Of a stretch of 31,535 bases of DNA, positions 7,623 to 15,466 are shown piece after piece. Positions within the stretch are counted from its first letter, which is position 1. The number at the start of each line of letters is the position of its first letter. Source of the stretch: Bacillota bacterium (lineage in GTDB: Bacteria; Bacillota; Clostridia; Christensenellales; Aristaeellaceae); assembly GCA_023425025.1 (NCBI GenBank), contig JAFADG010000057.1, positions 1-31,535 of the forward strand, given 5' to 3'. The notes beneath the pieces are model-generated. The model had not been told where the DNA came from and made no database searches. It saw nothing but the letters and a program-made list of their open reading frames with translations. Both the position numbers and the translations under genes were made by a program.

Positions 7623-8054
7623 ATGTACGTCAAACAGATTTCCGTATTCATTGAAAACACGCCCGGCCGCCTGGCCGGCTTTACCAAGCTGCTGGGAGAG
7701 CATCAAATCGACCTGGTTTCCCTGTCCATTGCCGATACCACCCATTTTGGCATCCTTCGGGGCATCGTGGCCGACTATGAGCGGGCGGAAAGGCTGATCA
7801 GCGAGGCCGGGTATACCGTCCGCCTGACGGATGTTCTGGCTGCCTCCGTGCCCGACCAGCCCGGCGGGCTGGCCCAGGTGCTGGGCATGCTGTCGGAAAG
7901 CGGCATCAGCATCGAGTACCTGTACAGCTTTGTTCGCAACGCCGGTAAAAACGCGCTGATCATCTTCCGCGTGGAGGAGTTGGAGAGGGCCGCGCAAGTG
8001 CTCAAGGACAACGGCGTGCGACTACTTACCCAGGAGGAAGTCCGGCTTCTGTAA
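7623..8054 (+). CDS. Tandem ACT-domain protein
   Basis: 143 residues consisting of two ACT domains, roughly 4-67 (ISVFIENTPGRLAGFTKLL) and 72-140 (VPDQPGGLAQVLGMLSESGI). ACT domains bind amino acids and related small molecules. Stand-alone double-ACT proteins commonly sit next to PaaK/Ior genes in anaerobes. Here it most likely senses an aromatic amino acid or aryl acid and modulates the ligases or their expression; that role is inferred. It has an excellent AAAAGGAGG site. alr starts 21 nt downstream. Confidence 0.85.
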   Translation: MYVKQISVFIENTPGRLAGFTKLLGEHQIDLVSLSIADTTHFGILRGIVADYERAERLISEAGYTVRLTDVLAASVPDQPGGLAQVLGMLSESGISIEYLYSFVRNAGKNALIIFRVEELERAAQVLKDNGVRLLTQEEVRLL

Positions 8055-8075
8055 TTCATTCAAAGAAGGCATTGC

Positions 8076-9182
8076 ATGCAGTATCGCAAAAACCAGCGGG
8101 TGGTTGATTTACAGGCCATCCGCGACAATGTGCGCGCGTTAAAAGCCGCAATAGGGGAAAGTGTTCAATTGATGGCCGTGGTGAAGGCGGATGCCTATGG
8201 CCACGGCATGCTGAAGGTGGCCCGGGCCGCCATAGAAGCCGGCGCAGCATACCTTGGGGTGGCCACGCCGGACGAGGGCGTGCTGCTGAGGGAAGATGGT
8301 ATTGACGCCCCCATCCTCATCTTTGGCGCTTTGAACAGAGACGGCGCGCAAGCCGCGGTACAATACGGGCTTACGCAAACTGTCTGCCGGGCGGAAATGA
8401 TTGATTGGCTGTACGAGGAGTGCCGGCGGCAGGAAAAGGAAGCCTTTGTCCACCTGAAGGTGGATTCGGGCATGGGCCGCATCGGCGTGCGAACCGTAGA
8501 CGAAGCGCAATCCGTCCTGGACGCGCTTGAGGCTTGCCCGGGCGTGAAGCTCACCGGAGCGTACACGCACTTTGCCGACGCGGACGGGGACACGGAGGCG
8601 TTTACGCTGCGGCAGTTGGCTTTGTTTGAGGAAATCTGCCGCATTCTGCCCGCAAATATTCTCCGCCATGCCGCCAACAGCGCCGCCACGCTGCGCTATC
8701 CGCAAACCCATTTTGATATGGTCCGCCCCGGCATCGCCATGTACGGCTGCCCGCCGGTGAAGACGGATTTGCCTCTCCGCCCGGCCCAGCGCTGGGTGAC
8801 GGAAGTCGTTCATGTCAAGGAAATCGCGCCCGGCGATACGGTCAGCTATGGCCGCACCTTCACTGCGCAAAAGCAAATGCGCGTTGCCACCATCCCGGTG
8901 GGCTACGGCGACGGCTACCACCGCATGCTGTCGGGCCGGGGCAAGGTGCTGATCGGCGGCAAAATGGCCCCCATCCTGGGCCGGGTCTGCATGGACCAAA
9001 CGATGGTGGATGTAACGGACATACCCGAAGCCGTTCCCGGCGCGGAGACCGTGCTGCTGGGCAGGCAGGGAGAAAATGAGATCACGCCCGACCAATTGGG
9101 GGCGTGGGCCGGCACCATCAGCTATGAGGTGCTGCTGGCGCCGACGGCAAGGGTGCCAAGAAGCTATGCGCATGATGAATGA
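8076..9182 (+). CDS. alr: Alanine racemase
   Basis: 368 residues, a PLP enzyme that interconverts L- and D-alanine for peptidoglycan. The PLP lysine is K37 in AVVKADAYGHG and the catalytic tyrosine is Y258 in VSYGRTF, followed by the expected IPVGYGDGY 19 residues later and GRVCMDQTMVDVTD. These positions and the length fit Bacillus-type Alr. AAGAAGG lies 7 nt before ATG 8076. The 3' end overlaps the folate cyclo-ligase gene. It is cytoplasmic. Confidence 0.95.
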   Translation: MQYRKNQRVVDLQAIRDNVRALKAAIGESVQLMAVVKADAYGHGMLKVARAAIEAGAAYLGVATPDEGVLLREDGIDAPILIFGALNRDGAQAAVQYGLTQTVCRAEMIDWLYEECRRQEKEAFVHLKVDSGMGRIGVRTVDEAQSVLDALEACPGVKLTGAYTHFADADGDTEAFTLRQLALFEEICRILPANILRHAANSAATLRYPQTHFDMVRPGIAMYGCPPVKTDLPLRPAQRWVTEVVHVKEIAPGDTVSYGRTFTAQKQMRVATIPVGYGDGYHRMLSGRGKVLIGGKMAPILGRVCMDQTMVDVTDIPEAVPGAETVLLGRQGENEITPDQLGAWAGTISYEVLLAPTARVPRSYAHDE

Positions 9183-9753
9183 GCTGAATGAAGCAAAAAA
9201 GGCGCTGCGAAATGCCATGCGTGCGCTGCCGCCGCCTGCCCAGCGGGAATCGGAAGGCAGGGCCGCGGCGGAGCATCTTCTCCATTGGCCGGCGTTTCAA
9301 AAGGCTGAAATTATCGGCTGCTATGTATCCATGCCTTCTGAAATCGATACGCTGCCCGTGCTTGACGCCATCCTTCGCGCCGGCAAGACGCTCGCGCTGC
9401 CCAAAACCTACGACAAAGGCATTATGGAATTCCGCCGGGTGCTGGACCCGGCTTTTTTGCATCCCGGCCGGTGGGGCATATTGGAGCCGCCCCCGGATGC
9501 GCAGGTGATTCCGCCGGATGAGCTTTCCCTGCTGCTGATACCGGCTCTGGCGGTGGACAAAAGCGGGCATCGTCTGGGCCAGGGCGGCGGATACTATGAC
9601 CGGTATCTTTCCCATACAAACTGCCCGCTGGCCGCGCTTTTGCTGTCCAGGCAGGTTGTCCCCGCCATACCTTGCGGGGAACGGGATTATTTGGTACAAT
9701 GGATTATCACAGGCAATGGCATTTTGCCGGCTGAGCGTTCGGCAAATGGATAG
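9166..9753 (+). CDS. 5-formyltetrahydrofolate cyclo-ligase
   Basis: About 195 residues. The enzyme converts 5-formyl-THF to 5,10-methenyl-THF with ATP. The C-terminal LGQGGGYYDRYL motif and the MPSEIDT region are characteristic, and the length is normal. The start overlaps the end of alr. ATG 9166 has AAGGGTG 10 nt upstream; ATGs at 9172 and 9175 are possible alternatives. It probably belongs to the same transcript as alr, 19 nt ahead of the next membrane protein gene. Confidence 0.9.
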   Translation: MRMMNELNEAKKALRNAMRALPPPAQRESEGRAAAEHLLHWPAFQKAEIIGCYVSMPSEIDTLPVLDAILRAGKTLALPKTYDKGIMEFRRVLDPAFLHPGRWGILEPPPDAQVIPPDELSLLLIPALAVDKSGHRLGQGGGYYDRYLSHTNCPLAALLLSRQVVPAIPCGERDYLVQWIITGNGILPAERSANG

Positions 9754-9771
9754 AAAGGGACTGTTGATACC

Positions 9772-10578
9772 ATGCAAAAAGGCACTCCGGGAAAGAAAAA
9801 GCCCCAAATCGTTGTAAAGCCCATGCTGGCGGGGCAGGCGCTGGATGTTATGTCGGGAAAGCGCGCGTTGCGGGTCGCCGGCGGCGTGCTGATCAGCATG
9901 TTTTTTTATGTGGTGTTCGGCTTTCTGCTGACGTTTGAAAACATCATCCTTCGCGTTCTTGTGAACGCTGTCCTGGTGTTCATGAGCGCCGGGCTTTTGT
10001 ACATGACCGGCGCGACCCATGGGGAAGCGGACGCGGCTTTCGGCGAAATCATGTACCAGCGGGAAGCGGAAGGGAAAAGCGTTCCCCAAGGCGAGCGGGC
10101 CCGCGGCTTCCTGCCGGTAAAAGGCATCGTTATCACCCTTTTGGGCGCGCTGCCTTTTGTGCTGCTGGCCCTTGTCGTCACATTCACGGCGCAATTGCAA
10201 ACCTATTCCCTGGGCGCGCTGCCGGAATGGCTTACCGCCTACCGGCGGCAGGCGGAAATCGGCGATGCGCTCAGGTATTATGAGACCGCGGTCTCCTTCG
10301 GCGTGCTGGACGGCATCAAGCTGCTTGTCCGCTTTGCCATTCTACCCTTCATCGGCATCGCCGGCAGCAGCAACGCCGCCGCCGTGCTGCTGGTGGAAAG
10401 GCTGAGCCCCCTGTTTGTTCTTTTCGTACCGGCCGGCTACGCGCTGGGGTACCTGCGCGGCAAGGAGCTGCGGTCCAGGGTGCATACGAGCATCGCCATG
10501 AGCCGCCGCCGCAAAAAAAACAAGGAAAAGAAGGAACGGCAGCGGCGGCAGCAAAAGGGCCCCGAGCAGCTCGTTTGA
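9772..10578 (+). CDS. Hypothetical polytopic membrane protein
   Basis: 268 residues, family not recognised. There are hydrophobic segments at roughly 35-55, 58-78, 118-140 and 185-235, a basic N-terminus and a very basic C-terminal tail (SRRRKKNKEKKERQRRQQK) that should stay in the cytoplasm. The ribosome binding site is weak (GAAAGGGA, about 12 nt away), so expression may rely on coupling to the upstream gene. It sits between a folate gene and rsmD with short spacers, so it is probably part of the operon. No catalytic motif seen. Confidence 0.75.
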   Translation: MQKGTPGKKKPQIVVKPMLAGQALDVMSGKRALRVAGGVLISMFFYVVFGFLLTFENIILRVLVNAVLVFMSAGLLYMTGATHGEADAAFGEIMYQREAEGKSVPQGERARGFLPVKGIVITLLGALPFVLLALVVTFTAQLQTYSLGALPEWLTAYRRQAEIGDALRYYETAVSFGVLDGIKLLVRFAILPFIGIAGSSNAAAVLLVERLSPLFVLFVPAGYALGYLRGKELRSRVHTSIAMSRRRKKNKEKKERQRRQQKGPEQLV

Positions 10579-10588
10579 GGAGGATACC

Positions 10589-11158
10589 GTGCGGATCATC
10601 GGCGGAGAGGCCCGTTCCAGGCTGATCGACGCCCCGCGGGGCATGGATACGCGGCCTACCCAGGACAAGGTGCGGGAATCCCTGTTCAACATTCTGCAGG
10701 GACGGGTTCAAGACAGTTGTGTTTTAGACCTGTTTGCCGGCAGCGGCGCGCTGGGGCTGGAAGCCATCAGCCGCGGGGCCAGGTATGCGGTGTTTGTGGA
10801 TTTCGCCAGGCAGGCGGCCGCCATCGTGCAGGCCAACGCGGACAAGCTGGGCTTTGGCGGCAGGGCAAAGGTGGTCCAGGCGGACTGGCGCGCGGCGGTG
10901 ACAAGGCTTTCCGCCCAAAGCGGACAGGCCTTCGACCTGATCTTTATGGATCCGCCGTACAAAATGGAGAACACGGGGGAAATGTGCCGGCATCTTTTGG
11001 ATTGCGGGGTTCTTGCTCCCGAGGCGATGATCGTGATCGAGCATGATTGGGACAAGCCGCCCAAGCTGCCCGATGCCTTTCGTGTTACAGACACAAGGCG
11101 CTATGGCAGCACGGGCATCACATTTTGTACCCCCTGTACAAAGGAGGAATCCGTCTGA
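10589..11158 (+). CDS. rsmD: 16S rRNA guanine(966)-N2 methyltransferase
   Basis: 189 residues. RsmD methylates G966 of 16S rRNA using SAM. The N-terminal MRIIGGEARSRLIDAP, the SAM-binding LDLFAGSGALGLEAISRGA (47-64) and the catalytic DPPY (121-124) are all present. GTG 10589 follows GAGGAGG. It is immediately followed by coaD with a 4-nt overlap, the usual rsmD-coaD order in Firmicutes. Confidence 0.95.
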   Translation: MRIIGGEARSRLIDAPRGMDTRPTQDKVRESLFNILQGRVQDSCVLDLFAGSGALGLEAISRGARYAVFVDFARQAAAIVQANADKLGFGGRAKVVQADWRAAVTRLSAQSGQAFDLIFMDPPYKMENTGEMCRHLLDCGVLAPEAMIVIEHDWDKPPKLPDAFRVTDTRRYGSTGITFCTPCTKEESV

Positions 11159-11652
11159 AGGATACGCTTTGCATCTATCCCGGCAGCTTTGACCCCATTA
11201 CCTTGGGGCATGTGGATATCATCCGCCGGGCGGCTGGTATTTTTTCGGAAGTCGTTGTCGCCGTGCTGCGCAACCCCAGCAAACCCGGCTGCTTTCCCAT
11301 TGAAAAGCGGCTGGAAATGATTCAAAAGGCGTGCGGCGATATACCCAATGTTTTGGTGGATTGTTTTGAAGGCCTTTTGGTAGACTATATGAAGGAAAAA
11401 CATGGTACAGTTGTCATTCGGGGGCTGCGGGCGGTCAGCGACTTTGATACCGAGTTTCAAATGGCGCAGGTCAACCGTCAGATTTACCCCCATATGGAAA
11501 CCCTGTTTATGATGACTTCTCCCCAGCACGCCTATATCAGCTCCAGCGTTGTCCGGGAGATCGCCGCTTTCGGCGGAGAGGTTGCCTCTTTGGTGCCGGA
11601 GAGCATACTGGAAGACATCCATCAAAAATTTCCCCGTTCAAAAGCCGACTGA
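11155..11652 (+). CDS. coaD: Phosphopantetheine adenylyltransferase, CTG start
   Basis: 165 residues. CoaD adenylates 4'-phosphopantetheine in CoA synthesis. The motifs YPGSFDPITLGHVDII near the N-terminus and AYISSSVVREIA near residue 130 are intact. No ATG, GTG or TTG lies in a sensible place. CTG 11155 sits 7 nt after GGAGG and overlaps the rsmD stop as CTGA, and gives exactly the N-terminal length usual for CoaD. An upstream in-frame ATG at 11047 would add 36 residues encoded inside rsmD and has no ribosome binding site. Confidence 0.9.
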   Translation: MKDTLCIYPGSFDPITLGHVDIIRRAAGIFSEVVVAVLRNPSKPGCFPIEKRLEMIQKACGDIPNVLVDCFEGLLVDYMKEKHGTVVIRGLRAVSDFDTEFQMAQVNRQIYPHMETLFMMTSPQHAYISSSVVREIAAFGGEVASLVPESILEDIHQKFPRSKAD

Positions 11653-11675
11653 AGCAGTGTAAAGGAGGTTAATGC

Positions 11676-12293
11676 ATGGAACAGCATACGCGGGAGATCA
11701 TCGATCAAATGGAAAGCCTGCTGATGAGCAGCTCCAAGATCCCCATGACCAACCTGTTTATGGTTGACAAGACAAGGCTGCTGGGCTTGCTCCAGGACCT
11801 GGACCAAAGCCTGCCCAACGAGATCAAACAATCGCAAAATATCATCCAGAACGAGGCCAGGATCATCGGCGAGGCCAGGACCCGCGCCGAAAATACCGTG
11901 GCCGAGGCGAACATGAAGGCGCGCCAGACGGTGGATGAGGCCGTGCGGTCCGCGCAATTGACCACCACCAGCGCCCAGGTGAAGGCGGATGAGCTGTACC
12001 GTTCCAGCAACGAGCAGGCCAGCCGTATCATTGCCGACGCCCAGCGCAGGGCCAAGGATATTGTGAATGAGGCTGAGCAGCACGCCATACAGCTGGTGAG
12101 CGAGGAGGAGATCGTCGCCCGCGCCCAGGCGGAGTCGGAGGATATCCGCCAGAGCACCCAGGAGGAGATGGAAGCGCTCCGTCAGGACATGTTCAACTAT
12201 CTGGACGGGCTGCTGGATGAAACGGACAAGCTCCTTTCAGACAAGGTGCAGGCGCTGCGCAGAACGCGGCAGGAGCTGCAGGCGCAAAGGTGA
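11676..12293 (+). CDS. Coiled-coil protein, DivIVA/ATPase-subunit-like
   Basis: 205 residues, almost entirely helical with long heptad stretches from about 45 to 200, rich in Ala, Glu, Gln and Arg (for example EARIIGEARTRAENTVAEAN). Proteins of this type next to coaD in Clostridia are often labelled V-type ATPase subunit H-like or DivIVA-related, but the label reflects the coiled coil rather than proven function. The N-terminal 40 residues (MESLLMSSSKIPMTNLFMV) are conserved-looking and not coiled coil. AAAGGAGG lies before ATG 11676. It is the last gene of the cluster, ending at a strong terminator. Confidence 0.8.
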   Translation: MEQHTREIIDQMESLLMSSSKIPMTNLFMVDKTRLLGLLQDLDQSLPNEIKQSQNIIQNEARIIGEARTRAENTVAEANMKARQTVDEAVRSAQLTTTSAQVKADELYRSSNEQASRIIADAQRRAKDIVNEAEQHAIQLVSEEEIVARAQAESEDIRQSTQEEMEALRQDMFNYLDGLLDETDKLLSDKVQALRRTRQELQAQR

Positions 12294-12301
12294 TTTCGCT
12301 T

Positions 12302-12327
12302 AAAGCCGGTCGATGACCGGCTTTTTT
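12302..12327 (+). terminator. Intrinsic terminator of the large cluster
   Basis: AAAGCCGGTC (12302-12311), a 3-nt loop, GACCGGCTTT and a run of six T. A textbook Rho-independent terminator 8 nt after the stop codon. Confidence 0.95.
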
Positions 12328-12439
12328 GCGGTTTTGCACGATTTCCTTGCGGCCTGGCCTTGCTCCTGGAGGATGGCTTTGAACGGGGCGTCCAAATAGC
12401 ATTGTCCAAATAAATTCATCTGTTGTTCAAATGCAGTTC

Positions 12440-12603
12440 ACAATAGGCTGATACAATAACCTTGCAGTAAGGGATGCAAGCCACCGTATCCCGGATGCAA
12501 ACTCCTTTTCTTGGCATTCTTATGAATGCCGACCTCCCTATCCTCCATACAAGCAAAGCCCGCGTTTGCAGATGGCAGAACTGCAGCCGCGGGTTTTGTC
12601 TTT
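12440..12603 (+). ncRNA. Structured intergenic region, possible sRNA or leader
   Basis: Within the 464-bp gap between the coiled-coil gene and the adaptor gene there is a chain of pairings. CTTGCA 12461-12466 pairs with TGCAAG 12475-12480, mutually exclusive with GGGAT 12471-12475 and ATCCC 12488-12492. GGCATTC 12513-12519 pairs with GAATGCC 12524-12530. A final 10-bp stem (12555-12564 with 12588-12597, one G-T pair) has an inner TGCAG/CTGCA helix and is followed by TTTTGTCTTTG, like a terminator. No coding potential or known class recognised. The remaining 12604-12757 is AT-richer and shows no clear promoter. Confidence 0.4.
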
Positions 12604-12757
12604 GCCGAAATAAATAAAAAGTATGCTATACAGTGACTGCTTTTCATATACGGGCAAGGTCCAAAAAGAGGTTGAATTTACCGCTTCCAAACCGGGTTAA
12701 TTGCTCCCTGCACAGCCAAAATAGCACTGCGGAAAGCAAAAAGGCGGACAAGACGAC

Positions 12758-13789
12758 ATGCGAAAATCAACGGCATCCTTATTCATGCTGGCTATTACGG
12801 CAGTGACCGCCGCGGCTTTATGGACCTGGCCCGTAGAGCGGTGGGAGACGGTGAAGACCGCGAAAGTATCCCTTGGCAATGTGGAAAGAACCGTGGCTGT
12901 TGTGGGGGCGGCCGCCCGCAAGGGGGAATATTACAGCGCCCATCCTAAGGGCGGCGTTGTGGTGCAGGTGTATGTGCAGGAAGGTCAAACGGTAACGGCG
13001 GGTGATCCCTTGTACCGTTTGGATGATTCGCTGCAGCAGGCCGCCTTGAGAAAGGTGATGCTTGCGTTGGAAAATGCCGGGACCACGGAAGCGGCATGGG
13101 CAGGCCATGTCACGGAGGCTGCCGCGGGCTTGGGCGGTGAGGCCCAGGCGCTGGCAAGGGAAGGTCTGAACGCATATACCGGCACAAAGGCGGAGCTTAC
13201 TGCCCAGGCGGATGCCCTGACGGCTGAAATCGCTTCGCTGACGCAGCGCGCCTACAAGGAGGGCGAGGTGCTGCAGATGATGGCCCGGGAAGGGGAACTG
13301 CTGCTGCCGGGAAGCCCCGGGGCGGTGCTTTCCTCTTTGGACGCGGAGGTCCGGGCGGAGGTCAGTTCCCGGGACAGCCGGCAGATACAGGAGGGGATGC
13401 GTGCGCGCGTTTCCATCAACAGCATGCCTTTGGGGGAGGCGGTGGTCGAAAAGGTGGGGTTGTTAAAGCCCAACGCCCAGGGCATTCCTTACGCCCAGGT
13501 GGTGTTCGCGCCGCTGAATGGCTTGTCCGTGCCCATCGGCACCCAGGTGGATGTGGATGTGATTCTGGAGGAGCGGGCGCAGGTGCCGGTGATCCCGGCC
13601 GAGGCCATCACGGACAAGGATACGGTTTTTCAGGTATATGGGGGCAGGGCCTGGGAGCAAAGTGCCGCCGTCGGCTTGTGGGACGGCAACTGGGCCGCGG
13701 TGGGGGATCTGCCGGTGGGCACGGAAATTGTGCTTTCGCCGGAAAAGGATTTGAAGGACGGCGTCAGGCTGAAGGTGGTGAACCCATGA
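12758..13789 (+). CDS. Membrane-fusion/periplasmic adaptor-like protein
   Basis: 343 residues. An N-terminal membrane anchor (about 7-25) is followed by a half lipoyl domain (GGVVVQVYVQEGQTVTAGDPLYRLDD), a short alpha-helical hairpin (about 95-180), and beta-barrel and membrane-proximal domains at the C-terminus. This is the HlyD/MacA adaptor fold, linked outside the membrane to a MacB-type ABC permease. The stop overlaps the next gene's ATG (ATGA), so the pair is co-translated. There is no obvious SD before ATG 12758 (only GGCGG). Confidence 0.85.
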   Translation: MRKSTASLFMLAITAVTAAALWTWPVERWETVKTAKVSLGNVERTVAVVGAAARKGEYYSAHPKGGVVVQVYVQEGQTVTAGDPLYRLDDSLQQAALRKVMLALENAGTTEAAWAGHVTEAAAGLGGEAQALAREGLNAYTGTKAELTAQADALTAEIASLTQRAYKEGEVLQMMAREGELLLPGSPGAVLSSLDAEVRAEVSSRDSRQIQEGMRARVSINSMPLGEAVVEKVGLLKPNAQGIPYAQVVFAPLNGLSVPIGTQVDVDVILEERAQVPVIPAEAITDKDTVFQVYGGRAWEQSAAVGLWDGNWAAVGDLPVGTEIVLSPEKDLKDGVRLKVVNP

Positions 13790-14943
13790 AATTTCGCGAC
13801 GCGGTTCACCTGGCGGCGGTGAACATTTTCCAAACGCCCCTGCGTTCCATATTGACGGTGCTGGGGCTTGCCATCGGCATCGGGGCTATTCTTTCCGTTC
13901 TCACGCTGGGGGATGCGGGCCAGCAGCAGGTGGAAATGGAAATGACCCGCATGGGCGTGGACAAGGTGTGGATCACCGCAAGGGGCCAGAGCAGCCGGTT
14001 TTTGAACGTGTCGGACGGGGAACTGTTGCGGGAGAAGACCGGGGCGCTGGCCACCGCCCAGGCTCACGTCAACCTGGCTGTCAGCGCCGGCCATGAAATC
14101 GCCTATGCCCAGGTGAGCGGCTGCGATGAATACCTCTTTACCGTGCAGCAGTTTACTGTTTTGGATGGCCGATTGCTCAATCAGCGCGACATGCAGGAGG
14201 GGGCGGCCGTGGCCGTGATCGACAGCCAGCTGGCCCAGGCGCTCTTTGGCGAGGGCGCGGACGGCTGCGTGGGAAGCCGGGTGTCGGTGGCGGGCCGGCT
14301 GTACCACATTGTCGGGCTGACAAAGGGCGTCAGCATGCAGATGAGCATCGGAACCGACGGCGCGCTTTTGATTCCGCTGTCCGCCTTTGCCGATGCCTTT
14401 GGCGAAGCGGTGACCAACGTGATGCTTTCGGTGCCGAAGAATGTTTCCGGCAATGCCCTGGCCAAGGAGGCCATGGCGGCTTTGGCGGGGACGGGGGGGA
14501 GCTTTCAGGCGACCACCCTGCAGGCGGAAATAGAGGCTGCCCGCGCGGTGATACGCATCTTTGTGATGGTCCTGTGCTGCGTCGCGGTGATCTGTATGCT
14601 GGTGGGCGGCATCGGCGTAATGAACATACTGCTGGTATCCGTCCGGGAGCGGCGGCAGGAGATCGGGGTGCTCAAGGCATTGGGAGCCACCGGCTGGCAC
14701 ATCTGCCTGCTGTTTCTGTTGGAAGCAGCCGCGTACGCGCTGCTGGGCGGCATTCTTGGCATCATTACAGGGGCGGTCATCGTCCGTCTGACGGGGAGCT
14801 GGATCGGCATCTGGGCCGTGATCCAGCCCGGCCTCATCCCGCTGGCAGTGGGCTTTGCCACGCTGCTGGGGCTGTTCTTCGGCGTTGCGCCGGCCTGGCG
14901 GGCCGCCAAGATGGCGCCGGTGGACGCGCTGAGGCAGCCGTAA
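13786..14943 (+). CDS. MacB-like FtsX-family ABC permease
   Basis: 385 residues. TM1 near 20-42, a large extracytoplasmic MacB core domain (about 45-260), then three C-terminal TMs in an FtsX domain with the usual RERRQEIGVLKALGATGWHI loop. Such permeases need an ATPase of the LolD/MacB type, but no ATPase gene adjoins: the adaptor overlaps upstream and a terminator follows 28 nt downstream. Compare the adaptor-permease-ATPase operon at 20666-24838. The substrate could be a peptide, lipid or antibiotic; unknown. Confidence 0.85.
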   Translation: MKFRDAVHLAAVNIFQTPLRSILTVLGLAIGIGAILSVLTLGDAGQQQVEMEMTRMGVDKVWITARGQSSRFLNVSDGELLREKTGALATAQAHVNLAVSAGHEIAYAQVSGCDEYLFTVQQFTVLDGRLLNQRDMQEGAAVAVIDSQLAQALFGEGADGCVGSRVSVAGRLYHIVGLTKGVSMQMSIGTDGALLIPLSAFADAFGEAVTNVMLSVPKNVSGNALAKEAMAALAGTGGSFQATTLQAEIEAARAVIRIFVMVLCCVAVICMLVGGIGVMNILLVSVRERRQEIGVLKALGATGWHICLLFLLEAAAYALLGGILGIITGAVIVRLTGSWIGIWAVIQPGLIPLAVGFATLLGLFFGVAPAWRAAKMAPVDALRQP

Positions 14944-14970
14944 ATACTGATGGGTGACCAATTAAAGAAG

Positions 14971-15002
14971 GACGCAAGAACGGGAAACACTTGCGTCTTT
15001 TT
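14971..15002 (+). terminator. Intrinsic terminator after MacB-like permease
   Basis: GACGCAAG (14971-14978) and CTTGCGTC (14990-14997) with an 11-nt loop, followed by TTTTT. Confidence 0.9.
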
Positions 15003-15466
15003 GTGTGTTCTGCCATAATGGCATAAGGTGCCGGCAGGTTTTTATGATACAAAGGATGCGTATCAAGCCCGGCAGGAAGCATTTTTCCTGTGCTGGAAGA
15101 TTCTTGATACAATGTATTTTCTGTTGCGCATTGTTTCTATTCTATATATTTTTTGTAATTTGTTTGTATGTTCTGGATGCTGGGAGGTAATTATATCCAT
15201 ATATACTTTTCATCCCCAGCCCGCATGGTATAACCGGCGGGTTTTGCGGGGCCAAATGGCGGCTTTGGCAGATTATACGTTATATTTGGGAAGATATTCG
15301 CCATCGTATACATCGTGAACAAAGCCGGAATGGAATCTTTGTCAGTTTGACCTATTTCTTTTTTTACATGAAATCTATATAATAAGGGTAACTCAAGGTG
15401 CGTATCATATTGGGGAAAAGCCTCCCCTGTATATGAGTTGGCAAGAATTTATAAGGAGGAGTTACT
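15003..15466 (+). promoter_or_regulatory. Upstream region and promoter of the sugar ATPase gene
   Basis: A 464-bp AT-rich gap without a convincing gene. A strong -10 (TATAAT 15378-15383) with a poor -35 at 17 nt (TTTCTT) gives a leader of about 77 nt. That leader contains a small hairpin, GGGGA 15412-15416 with TCCCC 15423-15427, ahead of the AAGGAGGAG ribosome site. An upstream TTGACC (15347) is 25 nt from the -10, too far for a normal pairing. CCGGCAGG occurs twice near 15030-15080 and GATAC/GTATC forms a dyad there. Confidence 0.5.

Noticed and set aside
8139..9218. Antisense ORF of 359 codons over alr
   Set aside because: It is a shadow of alr, which has all catalytic residues on the + strand.
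15005..15318. Short ORFs in the gap before the sugar ATPase
   Set aside because: Compositionally odd, Cys/Phe/Ile-rich translations, overlapping frames and no ribosome binding sites.
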